Positions 9,501 to 17,501 of a DNA stretch of 64,000 nt are shown in pieces; within the stretch, counting starts at the first letter, position 1; every line of letters begins with the position of its first letter. The notes below the pieces were generated by a model. It was not told where the DNA came from. It ran no database searches and saw nothing but the letters and a program-made list of their open reading frames with translations. The stretch is from NCBI GenBank assembly GCA_016794465.1, contig JAEUKA010000005.1:1-64000 (forward strand). The letters are read 5' to 3'. The position numbers and the translations under genes are program-made. The stretch is from Myxococcales bacterium. Its GTDB lineage: Bacteria; Myxococcota_A; Polyangia; Palsa-1104; JAEUJZ01.

Positions 9501-9644
9501 GACGCGGTGCCGACCACGCCGTCCTGGCGGGCTTATTACCAGGGTCATCGCAGCTTCTTGCCGCCCGCTCGACTGAGCAGTACGCCGCAACAGGCAGCGA
9601 CCACGACGCGACGGTCCGGGCGAGAGAAGCGAGGTGCGCGATGA
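6558..9644 (+). CDS. dabA: Inorganic carbon transporter subunit DabA (DUF2309/UPF0753)
   Basis: The product is 1028 residues, within the size of the long DabA form. DabA is a cytoplasmic, beta-carbonic-anhydrase-like zinc protein that works with a membrane proton-antiporter-like subunit to trap CO2 as bicarbonate. The expected zinc and catalytic residues can be placed: Cys483 and Asp485 in VFCIDDRE, His671 in GHDSHS, and Cys686 in ACGACGG. The His-to-Cys spacing of 15 matches the characterised proteins. It starts with GTG at 6558, and its stop overlaps the next gene's start (ATGA at 9641), a sign of translational coupling. A kinase gene precedes it by 8 nt. Confidence 0.95.
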   Translation: MSAESSVHSSPGEESSRQALPRQALLRQALSHAEHFLPAQAPLEVFVHHNTLHSFQSLPFFEALAVAGRRLRARMFLPERTYRSALHQGRIAESDLRAVLAASPVVARPADWPARLPAPETLAFLAMRHGLRETPEAALPWQLTETTALRTLREDLPLPARTRLLSVQNADSVAKSPDSEAAICEALWETCQELASLAPPPAALPPGPMFFREPLTLLSGEDPSELVHQTLIPLAAAFLDRGIAQWTMPDRLRGFYLVWEDIMTAGLVVRPAWSRQLGRRIRAHLREGYDAEHEVLSLLDELGIADEEIEEYVTQTLLHLAGWAGMFARLAHDSDPILSARAKVRLIDFLAVRLELDSLAFLDIARRLGFDGPLRELRSWLRGQTEHSPALTRPPSLGWSLFQLMQLAGLRAQDLRSLGVWEVRSLLDWLRRFALPARLPLWQEAFEKHYRDDLLTGLVANRAAQLRPEAIATPTPELQVVFCIDDREESLRRHLEAASSSVETFGTAGFFNLAIAYQGIDDPTTFPLCPVVVTPQHKIVEEPDEAHVADYAKRKTWQRRWGRMSETYGRASRSLLWGSVVTALSGMWTVVPLLLTVFAPKLAARMRRRVSRRLLPEVRTHLSVRETEAGAKGQGLRTGFAIPEKAERVGTLLENIGLTRRFAKLVIILGHDSHSVNNPHFAAYACGACGGRSGGPNARLFARMANRREVRELLRQRGIDIPDDTRFVGGVHDTCDDTIKLFDEEAVPEALWPQLAKQKELLQRALADNARERVRRFDAASLQLGPQQALEHVEERSEDLSQARPELGHATNASAIIGRRALTKGLFLDRRAFLVSYDPTIDPDGVILERTLAAVTPVGAGINLEYFFSTVDNERLGAGTKLPHNVTGLFGVMNGAASDLRTGLPAQMIEIHEPIRLQLVIESKPAALAAILKRQPGVAELVQNAWVVVISVDPDTGELLLFVPGQGFVPWSSGRTEPPGVDAVPTTPSWRAYYQGHRSFLPPARLSSTPQQAATTTRRSGREKRGAR

Positions 9645-10990
9645 TCCAGTCTCCTTTGATCTGGACGTTTGCGGCGCTGGGACCGGGCTGGCCGGCGATG
9701 GGCGCGGTGCTGATTGGGGCGCTGACGTTGCTACAGCAGCGGCCTCGGGAATCCCAAGTGGTGGCGATTGCGCAGTGGACCTTGCTGCTGACGCTGGGCT
9801 CGGTGCTTACGGGAGCGGTGCTGTGGCTGAGTCACGGGCAACAGCCGGTCGATCTGCGGCTGTTCGACATCTATCGCAGCGGTGACTACGCGCTGGAACT
9901 GCGCCTGTACCTGGACCTGTCGAGTGTGGTGGTGGCGACGGTGGCGGCGGTGCTGATCTTGGCGACCAGTCGCTTTGCGCAGCGCTACCTCCATCGCGAG
10001 CCGGGCTTCAACCGCTTCTATGCGCTGATGTTGACGTTTGCGGCGGGCGTGCTGCTGCTGGTGCTTGGCGGAAGCTACGATCTGCTGCTGGCGGGGTGGG
10101 AAGTTGTCGGCTGGACCTCGGTGCTGCTGGTCGGCTTCTTTCAGGAGCGACCAGGGCCGGTGCGAGCGGCGCTGCGGGTGCTGGTGACGTATCGCTTGTG
10201 CGACATTGGACTGCTGGTGTCGGCGGTGGCGCTGCATCGCTGGCTGCATAGCACCGCGTTTGCGGACATCTTTGCGCACCTGCCACAGTCGACCCACGGA
10301 GCCATGCCGATGTTCATTGGGCTGGGGCTGCTGGTCGCGGCGATGGGCAAGTCGGCGCAGATTCCCGTCGGAGGCTGGCTGCCGCGTGCGATGGAGGGGC
10401 CGACCGCTTCAAGTGCGGTGTTTTACGGGGGCCTGTCGGTGCATATGGGCGTGTATCTGCTGCTTCGGTCGGCGCCGCTGCTGGCGCACTCGCCGGGGGC
10501 GCGGCTGTGTGTGCTGGTCATTGGGGCGGTGACGGCGGTGATGGCGGCGCTGTCGGGGCAAGTCTCGGCGGATGCCAAGAGCGCGGTGGCCTACGCAACG
10601 ATCAGTCAGGTTGGGCTGATGTTCGTCGAGATTGGGCTGAATCTACCGAGGCTGGCGCTGCTCCATCTGACGGCGCACTCGCTGCTGCGCTATTACCAGT
10701 TTCTGCGGACTCCGTCGGCGCTTCAGGATGCCTTGCAGCGGCGGCGGGCGATGGCAGGTGGCGGCGATTCGGCCTCGGTGCGAGCGGTGAAGGTTGGCCA
10801 GACCTCGTCGTTTCAGCGCTTCTTGTATCGCCTGGCGATCGAGCGCTTTGCCATCGAAGCGGCGCTGGACCGCTGGATTGCGCGACCGATGCTGGCGGCA
10901 GCGCGGGCACTGGGTCGGCGAGAAGATGCGCTGGTGGCGTGGCTGTCGGGCAACCAGCAGCCAGCCAAGGACAAGGGCGATGCAGACTGA
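9641..10990 (+). CDS. NuoL-like proton-antiporter membrane subunit (DabB-like)
   Basis: The product is 449 residues from the ATG at 9641, which overlaps the dabA stop. It is strongly hydrophobic with many membrane helices. It carries the antiporter-like Proton_antipo_M core: LLAGWEVVGWTSVLLVGFF, then GKSAQIPVGGWLPRAMEGPT, then YGGLSVHMG. This is the complex I ND5/NuoL-type pattern that forms the DabB channel subunit in Dab systems. It is shorter than full NuoL and ends in an amphipathic, charged tail rather than the long lateral helix. It overlaps the next gene by 11 nt. Function by context: the membrane partner of DabA, coupling proton flow to CO2 hydration. Confidence 0.88.
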   Translation: MIQSPLIWTFAALGPGWPAMGAVLIGALTLLQQRPRESQVVAIAQWTLLLTLGSVLTGAVLWLSHGQQPVDLRLFDIYRSGDYALELRLYLDLSSVVVATVAAVLILATSRFAQRYLHREPGFNRFYALMLTFAAGVLLLVLGGSYDLLLAGWEVVGWTSVLLVGFFQERPGPVRAALRVLVTYRLCDIGLLVSAVALHRWLHSTAFADIFAHLPQSTHGAMPMFIGLGLLVAAMGKSAQIPVGGWLPRAMEGPTASSAVFYGGLSVHMGVYLLLRSAPLLAHSPGARLCVLVIGAVTAVMAALSGQVSADAKSAVAYATISQVGLMFVEIGLNLPRLALLHLTAHSLLRYYQFLRTPSALQDALQRRRAMAGGGDSASVRAVKVGQTSSFQRFLYRLAIERFAIEAALDRWIARPMLAAARALGRREDALVAWLSGNQQPAKDKGDAD

Positions 10991-12515
10991 TCTGTGGTTG
11001 ATGACGCTGATTTGGGCGCTGCCGCTGGGTACGGCGCTTTTGGCACGCGGGCGCTGGCTCGATCGAGCGGTGCGACCGGCGGCGATTGGCACGGCGCTGA
11101 TGGTGGTGCTGCTGTCACTGTGGGCGTTTGTGCGCGAGGGCTCGGACCATGCGTTTGCGCGCAGTGAGGCGGTGTGGGCGCCGGTCGTACTCGGGATTCG
11201 CTATCACGTGGGCATTGACGGCCTGACCTCGGTGCTGCTGCCGGTGTCGGCGGGGATCATCCTGGCGGTGCTGATTGCGGCGCCTCGGCGGGTCCTGAAA
11301 AGTGGCGTGATCCGACAGATCCTGCTGACGGAGAGCCTGCTGCTGGGGGTGCTGGTGTCGCTGGATCTCAGCATCTTGACGCTGTTCTGGGTCGCGTCGC
11401 TGTTGCCGCTGCTGTTCGATCTGCGTCGGCGCGGTGAGTACGGGGCGGCGCGGATGATGATGATCGTGGGGACGGCCAGCTCGCTGCCGATGGTGCTGTT
11501 TGTTGGACTGCTCACGGTGTTACGGGCAAAGAGTGGAGCGGCGGTGCAGACTCCGTACGATCTGGTGGCGCTGGCGCAGCGGCAGCTGACGGATCCACTG
11601 CCGAGCTGGCTGGGTGGGCTGGCGATGGTCGGTGCGCTGGTGCGAATGGGCTGCTTTCCGCTCCACTTTTGGATTGTGCCGCTGAGCGAGCGAGGGCCGG
11701 CGCCGCTGGTGCTAACTGCATTTGCGACGCCGCTCGGGATGTTTTTGATGACGCGGGTGACGATGCCGCTGTTTCCCGAGCTGTTCACGGCGGCGATGCC
11801 GATTCTGCTGCCGCTGGGGCTGCTGACGGCGACGTATGGGGCGATCTTGGCGATGGCGCAGTACGACCTGCGACGGATGCTCGGCTACTTTTGGATCAGC
11901 CAGCAGGGGTTTCTGCTCGCGGGGATTGCGGCGATGAATGCGCCGGGGGTGAGTGGTGCGCTGATTCACGCAATCGGAACGGTGGTGGTGCGGACGGGTC
12001 TGGCGCTGCTGATCGGGGGGATTGATGCGCGGATGGGGACGACCGATGTGCGTCGGCTGGGGGGACTGGTTCGCACTGCGCCTCGGATGGCGACGGGCTT
12101 TCTGCTGCTGGCGATGGCGGCTGTCGGCAGTCCGGGAACCCTCGGCTTTGTGTCCGAGGACTTGATTGTGCAAGGTCTGCTCGATCACCACAGCATCGCG
12201 GCGGTGACGGTGCTGGTGACGACGGCGCTCAATGGCATCGTGCTGTTTCTGGCGTTTCAGCGGGTGTTTCTCGGCGATGGCGGGACCTTTGGGGCCGGGC
12301 CGCTGGTCAGTAGTCCGCAGTTTCCCGATCTGCTGCCTCGGGAGCGCTGGGTGGCGGTGGCGCTGTTTGGACTGCTGCTCGCGGGGGGGCTGTTGCCGGC
12401 GCCGCTGCTGGCGGTCCGTACGTCGGTGGTGGATGCGCTGCACGGGATCGAGATGCCGGGGCTGGCCGATCCGCAGCATGAGGTCCACGCCGCAGAGCCC
12501 GCCCACGCACCGTAG
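10980..12515 (+). CDS. NuoM-like proton-antiporter membrane subunit, second in dab operon
   Basis: The product is 511 residues from the ATG at 10980. It has about a dozen hydrophobic helices, with NuoM/ND4-type features such as GIRYHVGIDGLTSVLLPVSA, GALVRMGCFPLHFWIVPLSE and YDLRRMLGYFWISQQG. It overlaps the previous gene by 11 nt, which implies coupled translation. Classical Dab pairs have one antiporter-like subunit. Here a NuoL-like and a NuoM-like subunit follow dabA, so the complex may contain two different channel units. The gene ends directly against the convergent aldehyde dehydrogenase stop. Confidence 0.87.
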   Translation: MQTDLWLMTLIWALPLGTALLARGRWLDRAVRPAAIGTALMVVLLSLWAFVREGSDHAFARSEAVWAPVVLGIRYHVGIDGLTSVLLPVSAGIILAVLIAAPRRVLKSGVIRQILLTESLLLGVLVSLDLSILTLFWVASLLPLLFDLRRRGEYGAARMMMIVGTASSLPMVLFVGLLTVLRAKSGAAVQTPYDLVALAQRQLTDPLPSWLGGLAMVGALVRMGCFPLHFWIVPLSERGPAPLVLTAFATPLGMFLMTRVTMPLFPELFTAAMPILLPLGLLTATYGAILAMAQYDLRRMLGYFWISQQGFLLAGIAAMNAPGVSGALIHAIGTVVVRTGLALLIGGIDARMGTTDVRRLGGLVRTAPRMATGFLLLAMAAVGSPGTLGFVSEDLIVQGLLDHHSIAAVTVLVTTALNGIVLFLAFQRVFLGDGGTFGAGPLVSSPQFPDLLPRERWVAVALFGLLLAGGLLPAPLLAVRTSVVDALHGIEMPGLADPQHEVHAAEPAHAP

Positions 12516-14369
12516 CTACCCTCTGCGCAGGCTGTGACGGACGACCTCGACCAGCGCTTGGGCCCGCGCCTTGATTCCCGACAGATCGAGCGGCCGATAG
12601 ATCAGGTTCACCGCTGCGCGCACCATTTCGTAGTCGCCCGGCTTGACCGGATAGATCTTCGACGGAATGTGAATCGGGAAGCGGTCACCGACGACAGCTT
12701 TGGCGTTGCAGCAAGCGCGCAGGCCCTCGCGACCGTTGAGTCGACCGAAGCCAGAGCTGCGCACGCCACCGAACGGCAGGCCCTGCACCATGTAGGCGAG
12801 GCCGTAGTCGTTGATACACGTCGAGCCGGCGATGAGGCGATCGGCGAGGCGACGGGCACGGGCCTGGTCCTTGCTAAATACCGTCGAGCCGAGTCCAAAC
12901 ACACTGTCATTGGCCAGCTCGATGGCGTGATCGTCGTCGCGGACGCGCATGATGGCCATCACCGGGCCGAATGTCTCCTCACGCATGATGTCCATGGTGT
13001 GGTCGACCTCGACGAGGACGGTGGGCTTGTAAAAGTTGCCGCCCGGGCGACGCTCGCCACCGACGAGAACCTTGGCGCCTTTGCGGACGGCATCAGCGAC
13101 GAGCTGCTCGACGATCTCGACTTGGTGCGGCATGGTCATCGCGCCCACGTCGATGTCGGCACCGTTGCCAGCGAGTGGATCACCTTGACGGAGGGCGCGG
13201 GCTTCCTCGACGACACGCTCGATGAAGCGATCGTAGATGCCGTCCATGACGTAGATGCGCTCGGCGGCAAGACACATCTGACCCGAGCAGATGAAGACCC
13301 CGGCGAGTGCCCCAGCGACAGCTTGCGACAGATCGGCGTCATCACAGACGATCAGCGGGTCTTTGCCGCCCAGCTCGAGCACCACCGGGGTCAGGTTCTG
13401 GACGCTGCCTTCGAGGACGCGCCGACCGTTGGGAACGGAGCCGGTGAAGACGATCTTGTCGACGCCGGAGCGAACCAGAGCCGCGCCCGTGTCGCCAAAG
13501 CCGGTGAGGATCTGGACCAAGTCGGGCGAGTGACCACACGACGTAAGCACTTCGTCGAGCAGCGCCTGAATGCGCGGCGCCGAGTGACTTGACCACTCCG
13601 AGACTTTGCACAGCACTGCGTTGCCTGAAAACAGCGCTGGAATCGTCGGCCCGAGGATGTTCTGCAGCGGAAAGTTCCACGGACAGATGACGCCAATCAC
13701 GCCGAGCGGATGAAACTCGATGGTCGCGGTCTTGTGCAGCAGCAGTCCCGACGAGATCTTCTCGGCGCGCAGGTCGTCTTCGCCGTGGTTGAGGGTGTAC
13801 CGGAGCTTCTCGCAGACGGGGAAGATCTCGCCCATCATCGCGTTTTGCAGCGTCTTGCCAGCCTCGGCGGACAGCAGCCGACAGAGCTCGTCGGCGCGGT
13901 CGAGAATCACGTCGAGCAAGCGGCGGAGTACTCGACGGCGCTCGGCAAAGCTGGTCTTCTGCCACTCGCGCTGCGCCCGTCGAGCCCGCTGCAGGCGCAC
14001 ACTGACTTCGCTGGCATCCAGCGCCGGCACTTCGCCCAAAAGTTCACCGCTGGCAGGATTGCGACAGACGATGGTTCGGATCGGGGAAGGTCCCGACGGT
14101 GGTGGCCCGGCTCCAGCGCCATCTTTCGACTCGGATGAATCGTCGGACGACGCGGAATCGACCGCGGTGGAATCGACCGACGTGGAATCGACCGACGTGG
14201 AATCGACCGACGTGGAATCGACCGACGCGGAATCGACCGTGGTGGATTCGACCGACGTGGAATCGACCGTCGCCTCCGCTGGTTCTATCGCGGGTACGAC
14301 GGGCACTTCGTGGGTGGCAACCTTGGACTTGGCTCGACGAGAGGACTTGGTCTGAGATGCTTTCTTCAT
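12516..14369 (-). CDS. Aldehyde dehydrogenase family protein with N-terminal STSVD repeats
   Basis: The product is 617 residues, an NAD(P)-dependent aldehyde oxidiser. The core from about residue 97 has CPWNFPLQN, FTGSVPNGRR, the catalytic Glu in LELGGKDP, the nucleophile Cys in CSGQMCLAAERI, EETFGPV and LPFGGVRSSGFGR. The C-terminal SKIYPVKPGDYEM segment is seen in membrane-associated long-chain or medium-chain aldehyde dehydrogenases. The first 95 residues are not part of the enzyme: a basic Lys/Arg-rich start, then about ten 5-residue repeats of the VDSTS type, then a Ser/Asp/Pro linker. This tail is probably disordered. The gene is divergent from tsaD and its stop abuts the dab operon stop. 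Confidence 0.93.
   Translation of the reverse strand: MKKASQTKSSRRAKSKVATHEVPVVPAIEPAEATVDSTSVESTTVDSASVDSTSVDSTSVDSTSVDSTAVDSASSDDSSESKDGAGAGPPPSGPSPIRTIVCRNPASGELLGEVPALDASEVSVRLQRARRAQREWQKTSFAERRRVLRRLLDVILDRADELCRLLSAEAGKTLQNAMMGEIFPVCEKLRYTLNHGEDDLRAEKISSGLLLHKTATIEFHPLGVIGVICPWNFPLQNILGPTIPALFSGNAVLCKVSEWSSHSAPRIQALLDEVLTSCGHSPDLVQILTGFGDTGAALVRSGVDKIVFTGSVPNGRRVLEGSVQNLTPVVLELGGKDPLIVCDDADLSQAVAGALAGVFICSGQMCLAAERIYVMDGIYDRFIERVVEEARALRQGDPLAGNGADIDVGAMTMPHQVEIVEQLVADAVRKGAKVLVGGERRPGGNFYKPTVLVEVDHTMDIMREETFGPVMAIMRVRDDDHAIELANDSVFGLGSTVFSKDQARARRLADRLIAGSTCINDYGLAYMVQGLPFGGVRSSGFGRLNGREGLRACCNAKAVVGDRFPIHIPSKIYPVKPGDYEMVRAAVNLIYRPLDLSGIKARAQALVEVVRHSLRRG
14159..14280. repeat. 15-bp tandem repeat coding for (VDSTS)n in the aldehyde dehydrogenase
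   Basis: Units of the type accgacgtggaatcg recur in tandem with small variations. They encode the VDSTS/VESTT/VDSAS pentapeptides of the N-terminal tail. All changes keep the frame. Such an array can change length by slippage without damaging the enzyme core. Confidence 0.85.
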
Positions 14370-14490
14370 GGCTCACTACAGCAGCACCGATTCGGCGCTG
14401 TTCTTCTCGAAAATGGCGGCGGAATGTAACAACAAGGCCCGGAAACGAAAAGCGCAAAGGCGACTGCGTCCTCTGCTAGATTTCCGCGCC

Positions 14491-15543
14491 GTGTACATCC
14501 TTGCCCTGGAGTCCTCGTGCGATGAGACGGCGTGCGCTGTCATCGAGGCCGAGCACGACTACGGACATCCCCAGCACCGACTACTGGTGCGTGCCGATGT
14601 GGTGGCGTCTCAAGCGGCGATTCATGCGCGCTTCGGTGGCGTCGTTCCCGAGGTTGCGGCGCGGCATCACATCCAAAACCTGATCCCGGTCATCGACGAG
14701 GCGCTGACGCAGGCAGAGCTGTCTCTCGACGACATCTCGGCGCTGGCGGTGACGAGGGGGCCGGGCCTGATTGGGGCGCTGCTCGTCGCTGTGCAGGCTG
14801 CCAAAGCGCTGGCGTTTGCGCGCCGGCTGCCGCTGGTCGGGGTCAATCACCTGGAGGCACACCTGCTGGCTGCGTTTCTTTCGCCAAGCCCAGCGACGGA
14901 GCCACATGTGCGACCACCGCTGCCTCACCTGGGTCTGCTGGTTTCGGGAGGACACTCGTCGCTGGTGCTGGTTCACGACTTCGGTCACTACGAGGTATTG
15001 GGGACGACCTGCGACGATGCGGCAGGCGAGGCGTTCGACAAAGTCGGTAAGCTGCTCGGGCTGGGCTATCCGGCGGGGCCGCTGATTGATCGCTTGTCGA
15101 CGAGTGGCGACCCGCTGGCGGTGCCAATGCCGCGTGCGATGCTCGGGCCAAAGCGTGGTCTGCAGATGAGCTTTTCGGGACTGAAGACTGCCGTCGCAGC
15201 ACACCTGAAAACACATGGACTTCCGTCGGGAGAGAAAGCGCTGGCCGATCTGTGTGCATCGTTTCAAGCTGCCGTCGTCGAGCAGTTATGTCGCAAGACC
15301 GCGCTGGCACTCGATAAGCACAAGCTGCCGGCGGTGGTGCTGTCGGGTGGAGTCGCGTGCAATCGAGCGCTGCGAGCTGCCGTCGAGAAGCTCTGTCAGT
15401 CACGTGGTCTTCCCTTTTTCGTCGCGCCGCCTCGGCTGTGTAGTGACAACGCAGCGATGGTCGGAGCGGCTGGCTATTACCGTCTGTGGCGTGGCGAACG
15501 CGCCGATCTGAGCCTCAATGCCGTTGCAAGCCTCCCCCTGTGA
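14491..15543 (+). CDS. tsaD: tRNA N6-threonylcarbamoyladenosine synthase subunit TsaD
   Basis: TsaD transfers the threonylcarbamoyl group to A37 of ANN-decoding tRNAs, together with TsaB/TsaE. The protein opens with ILALESSCDETACAV, has the metal-binding His pair in NHLEAHLLAAF, the VSGGHSSLVL loop and a late GGVACNRALR. It is 350 residues from a GTG at 14491, which matches the usual start just before the ESSCDET motif. An ATG at 14368 would add 41 residues, but these overlap the divergent aldehyde dehydrogenase start and look unrelated to the family. The 3' end overlaps rsmA by 26 nt. Confidence 0.94.
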   Translation: MYILALESSCDETACAVIEAEHDYGHPQHRLLVRADVVASQAAIHARFGGVVPEVAARHHIQNLIPVIDEALTQAELSLDDISALAVTRGPGLIGALLVAVQAAKALAFARRLPLVGVNHLEAHLLAAFLSPSPATEPHVRPPLPHLGLLVSGGHSSLVLVHDFGHYEVLGTTCDDAAGEAFDKVGKLLGLGYPAGPLIDRLSTSGDPLAVPMPRAMLGPKRGLQMSFSGLKTAVAAHLKTHGLPSGEKALADLCASFQAAVVEQLCRKTALALDKHKLPAVVLSGGVACNRALRAAVEKLCQSRGLPFFVAPPRLCSDNAAMVGAAGYYRLWRGERADLSLNAVASLPL

Positions 15544-16396
15544 ACCACTCATCCTCGATGCCCGCGAGCTGCTCCGTCGCTATGGTCTGTCGGCCAAGAA
15601 GAGCTGGGGGCAGAACTTTCTCATCGACGAGCGCTCGTATTCCGCGATCGTCAACTCGTGCAAGCTCAGCGAGAGCGACGTGGTGGTCGAGATTGGCGCC
15701 GGCCTCGGGACGCTGACCAGCCGCTTGCTCGCGACCTCGGCGACCGTGATTGCCGTCGAGCGCGAGCGTGACATGTGCGAAGTCCTGCGTCGCGAGCTGG
15801 GCAGTCAGCCGCGCTTCGTCCTGCGAGAGGAAAACGCGCTCCACCTCGACATCGCCGCGCTGGCCCGTCAGCACGATCGTCGTCTGGTGCTGGTCGGGAA
15901 CCTGCCGTATCAGATTTCCTCGCCGCTGATTTTTCAGTTTTTGGCGGCGCGATCGTCACTGCGACGAATTGTGATCATGCTCCAGCGCGAGATGGCCGAT
16001 CGGCTGCTGGCGACGCCGGGCACTCGAGACGCAAATGCCCTTGGGGTACAGGTGCAGATGGTGTGTGCGGTGCGGCGGGTCTGTCACGTCGGTCGAGGGG
16101 CGTTTTTGCCGCCGCCGCGTGTCGATTCGTCGGTGGTGCTGCTCGATCCGCTACCGACGACGGCGGTGCCGCTGCGCGATCTCGAGGTGTTTCATCACGT
16201 GGTGCGAGCGGCGTTTGGTCAGCGTCGCAAGACCCTAAAAAATGCACTGTCGGCGGTGTTTGCAGACGATGCGATGGCCAGTCTGGATGGCTGTGGGGTC
16301 GATCTTTCCAGGCGAGGAGAGTCGCTGCGGCTGGCCGAGTTTGCCGCCCTGTCGGACGCCCTAACGCTTCACAAAGAACGGTCTGCGACTGTCTGA
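15518..16396 (+). CDS. rsmA: 16S rRNA dimethyladenosine transferase RsmA (KsgA)
   Basis: RsmA dimethylates two adjacent adenosines near the 3' end of 16S rRNA late in 30S assembly. The 292-residue protein has the family opening KKSWGQNFLID, the SAM-binding VVEIGAGLGTLT, the acidic VERE and the catalytic GNLPYQIS motif, followed by the FLPPPRVDSSVV and GQRRKTLKNAL segments. It overlaps the end of tsaD by 26 nt, suggesting a translational unit with tRNA and rRNA modification genes together. Confidence 0.95.
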   Translation: MPLQASPCEPLILDARELLRRYGLSAKKSWGQNFLIDERSYSAIVNSCKLSESDVVVEIGAGLGTLTSRLLATSATVIAVERERDMCEVLRRELGSQPRFVLREENALHLDIAALARQHDRRLVLVGNLPYQISSPLIFQFLAARSSLRRIVIMLQREMADRLLATPGTRDANALGVQVQMVCAVRRVCHVGRGAFLPPPRVDSSVVLLDPLPTTAVPLRDLEVFHHVVRAAFGQRRKTLKNALSAVFADDAMASLDGCGVDLSRRGESLRLAEFAALSDALTLHKERSATV

Positions 16397-16412
16397 AAAC
16401 GGAGTGCTGCCG

Positions 16413-17501
16413 ATGAACCGTCGAGTCTTTTTCGTCGCTGTTGTGGTGCTGATCGTGACCGTGGCGGTGTTTGTCTATCGAAGCCGCTTCCGCGACGAGT
16501 CGCTGCCGCAAGGTCTGTCGGTGGGCACGAGTCTGCCGTCACAAGCTTCGTCCCCGAGCATGAACGCCTCGTCGAGCGCCGGGAGCCGCGATGCCAGAGC
16601 AAACTCCGTCGCTGGTGGCAGTGAAAGGCAGGTGGTGGTCCAAGGCGCCTGGGGCAGCGGGCCCGGCCAGTTCGGTCATCGTCGCGCAGCCGAGTCAAAC
16701 CCGGAAGGACCGATGGCTCTGTCCGTTGCTCCCGACGGCAGTGTGCTGATCGTTGACCAAATCAACCACCGCATCGAGCGCTTCAAAGACGGCCGCGCGG
16801 TCGGCTCGATGGCGCTCGGTGGCGATACGGTGCAGGACCTGGCGCTGGGGCCCGAGGGTCGCGTGGTGGTGCTCGATCGCTTCGTCGATCGCGGCGTCCA
16901 GGTCTACGGTCCCGACGGCAAGCTGCTCAGTGATGTGCCGCTGCACGGCAAGCTGGAGCTGGGCAGCCTGACCGGCGTCTTTGCCGACGATCAGGGCGTC
17001 TATGTCGAGCGCGAGCATGGTCAGGTCGTGCGCATTGCCGATGCCAACGGCAACCGCATCGAAGGCGAGCGTGAGCTGTCCGGTCGTCCGTCACGCGATG
17101 GTCAGCTGGTGCTGTCGGCGGCGCTGCTGGAGAGGCACAGCGGTCAGCTGCTGGTCCGTGCGCATGATCGAGCCAAAGGTACGCAGGTGTGGGAGCGGGT
17201 AGTTCAGCTGCCGACACCGATCCTACATATGGTGATGCTCGACAGTGATCGCTTGGGGCGGATTTACGTCGCGGCGGTGACGGCGATCGAGGAACAGACG
17301 CCCCCGTACCAGCTGTCCGACGAGTCGCTGTTTGCGGTGCAGCTCGGGCGGGATGGCCAAGAGCGCGGTCGGCTGAAGCTGCCGCCGCTGCATGGCAGTG
17401 ACGAGTCGTTTCGGCCCGTGACCATCGACGATGCGGGCAACCTGTACGTGATGCAGTCGAGCGAGAGCGGGCTGACGGTGGTTCGCTATGCCTTTCCGTA
17501 G
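16413..17501 (+). CDS. Exported or membrane-anchored beta-propeller (NHL-like) protein
   Basis: The product is 362 residues from the ATG at 16413 (a GTG three codons earlier also fits). The N-terminus MNRRVFFVAVVVLIVTVAVFVYRSRF is a signal anchor. After a Ser-rich linker come repeated sheet units typical of NHL propellers: WGSGPGQF, then MALSVAPDGSVLIVDQINHRIERF, LALGPEGRVVVLDRF and VTIDDAGNLYVMQ. NHL propellers usually bind proteins or polysaccharides. It lies between rsmA (17 nt away) and lipB (14-nt overlap), so it is likely in the same operon. No enzymatic residues are seen. Confidence 0.75.
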   Translation: MNRRVFFVAVVVLIVTVAVFVYRSRFRDESLPQGLSVGTSLPSQASSPSMNASSSAGSRDARANSVAGGSERQVVVQGAWGSGPGQFGHRRAAESNPEGPMALSVAPDGSVLIVDQINHRIERFKDGRAVGSMALGGDTVQDLALGPEGRVVVLDRFVDRGVQVYGPDGKLLSDVPLHGKLELGSLTGVFADDQGVYVEREHGQVVRIADANGNRIEGERELSGRPSRDGQLVLSAALLERHSGQLLVRAHDRAKGTQVWERVVQLPTPILHMVMLDSDRLGRIYVAAVTAIEEQTPPYQLSDESLFAVQLGRDGQERGRLKLPPLHGSDESFRPVTIDDAGNLYVMQSSESGLTVVRYAFP

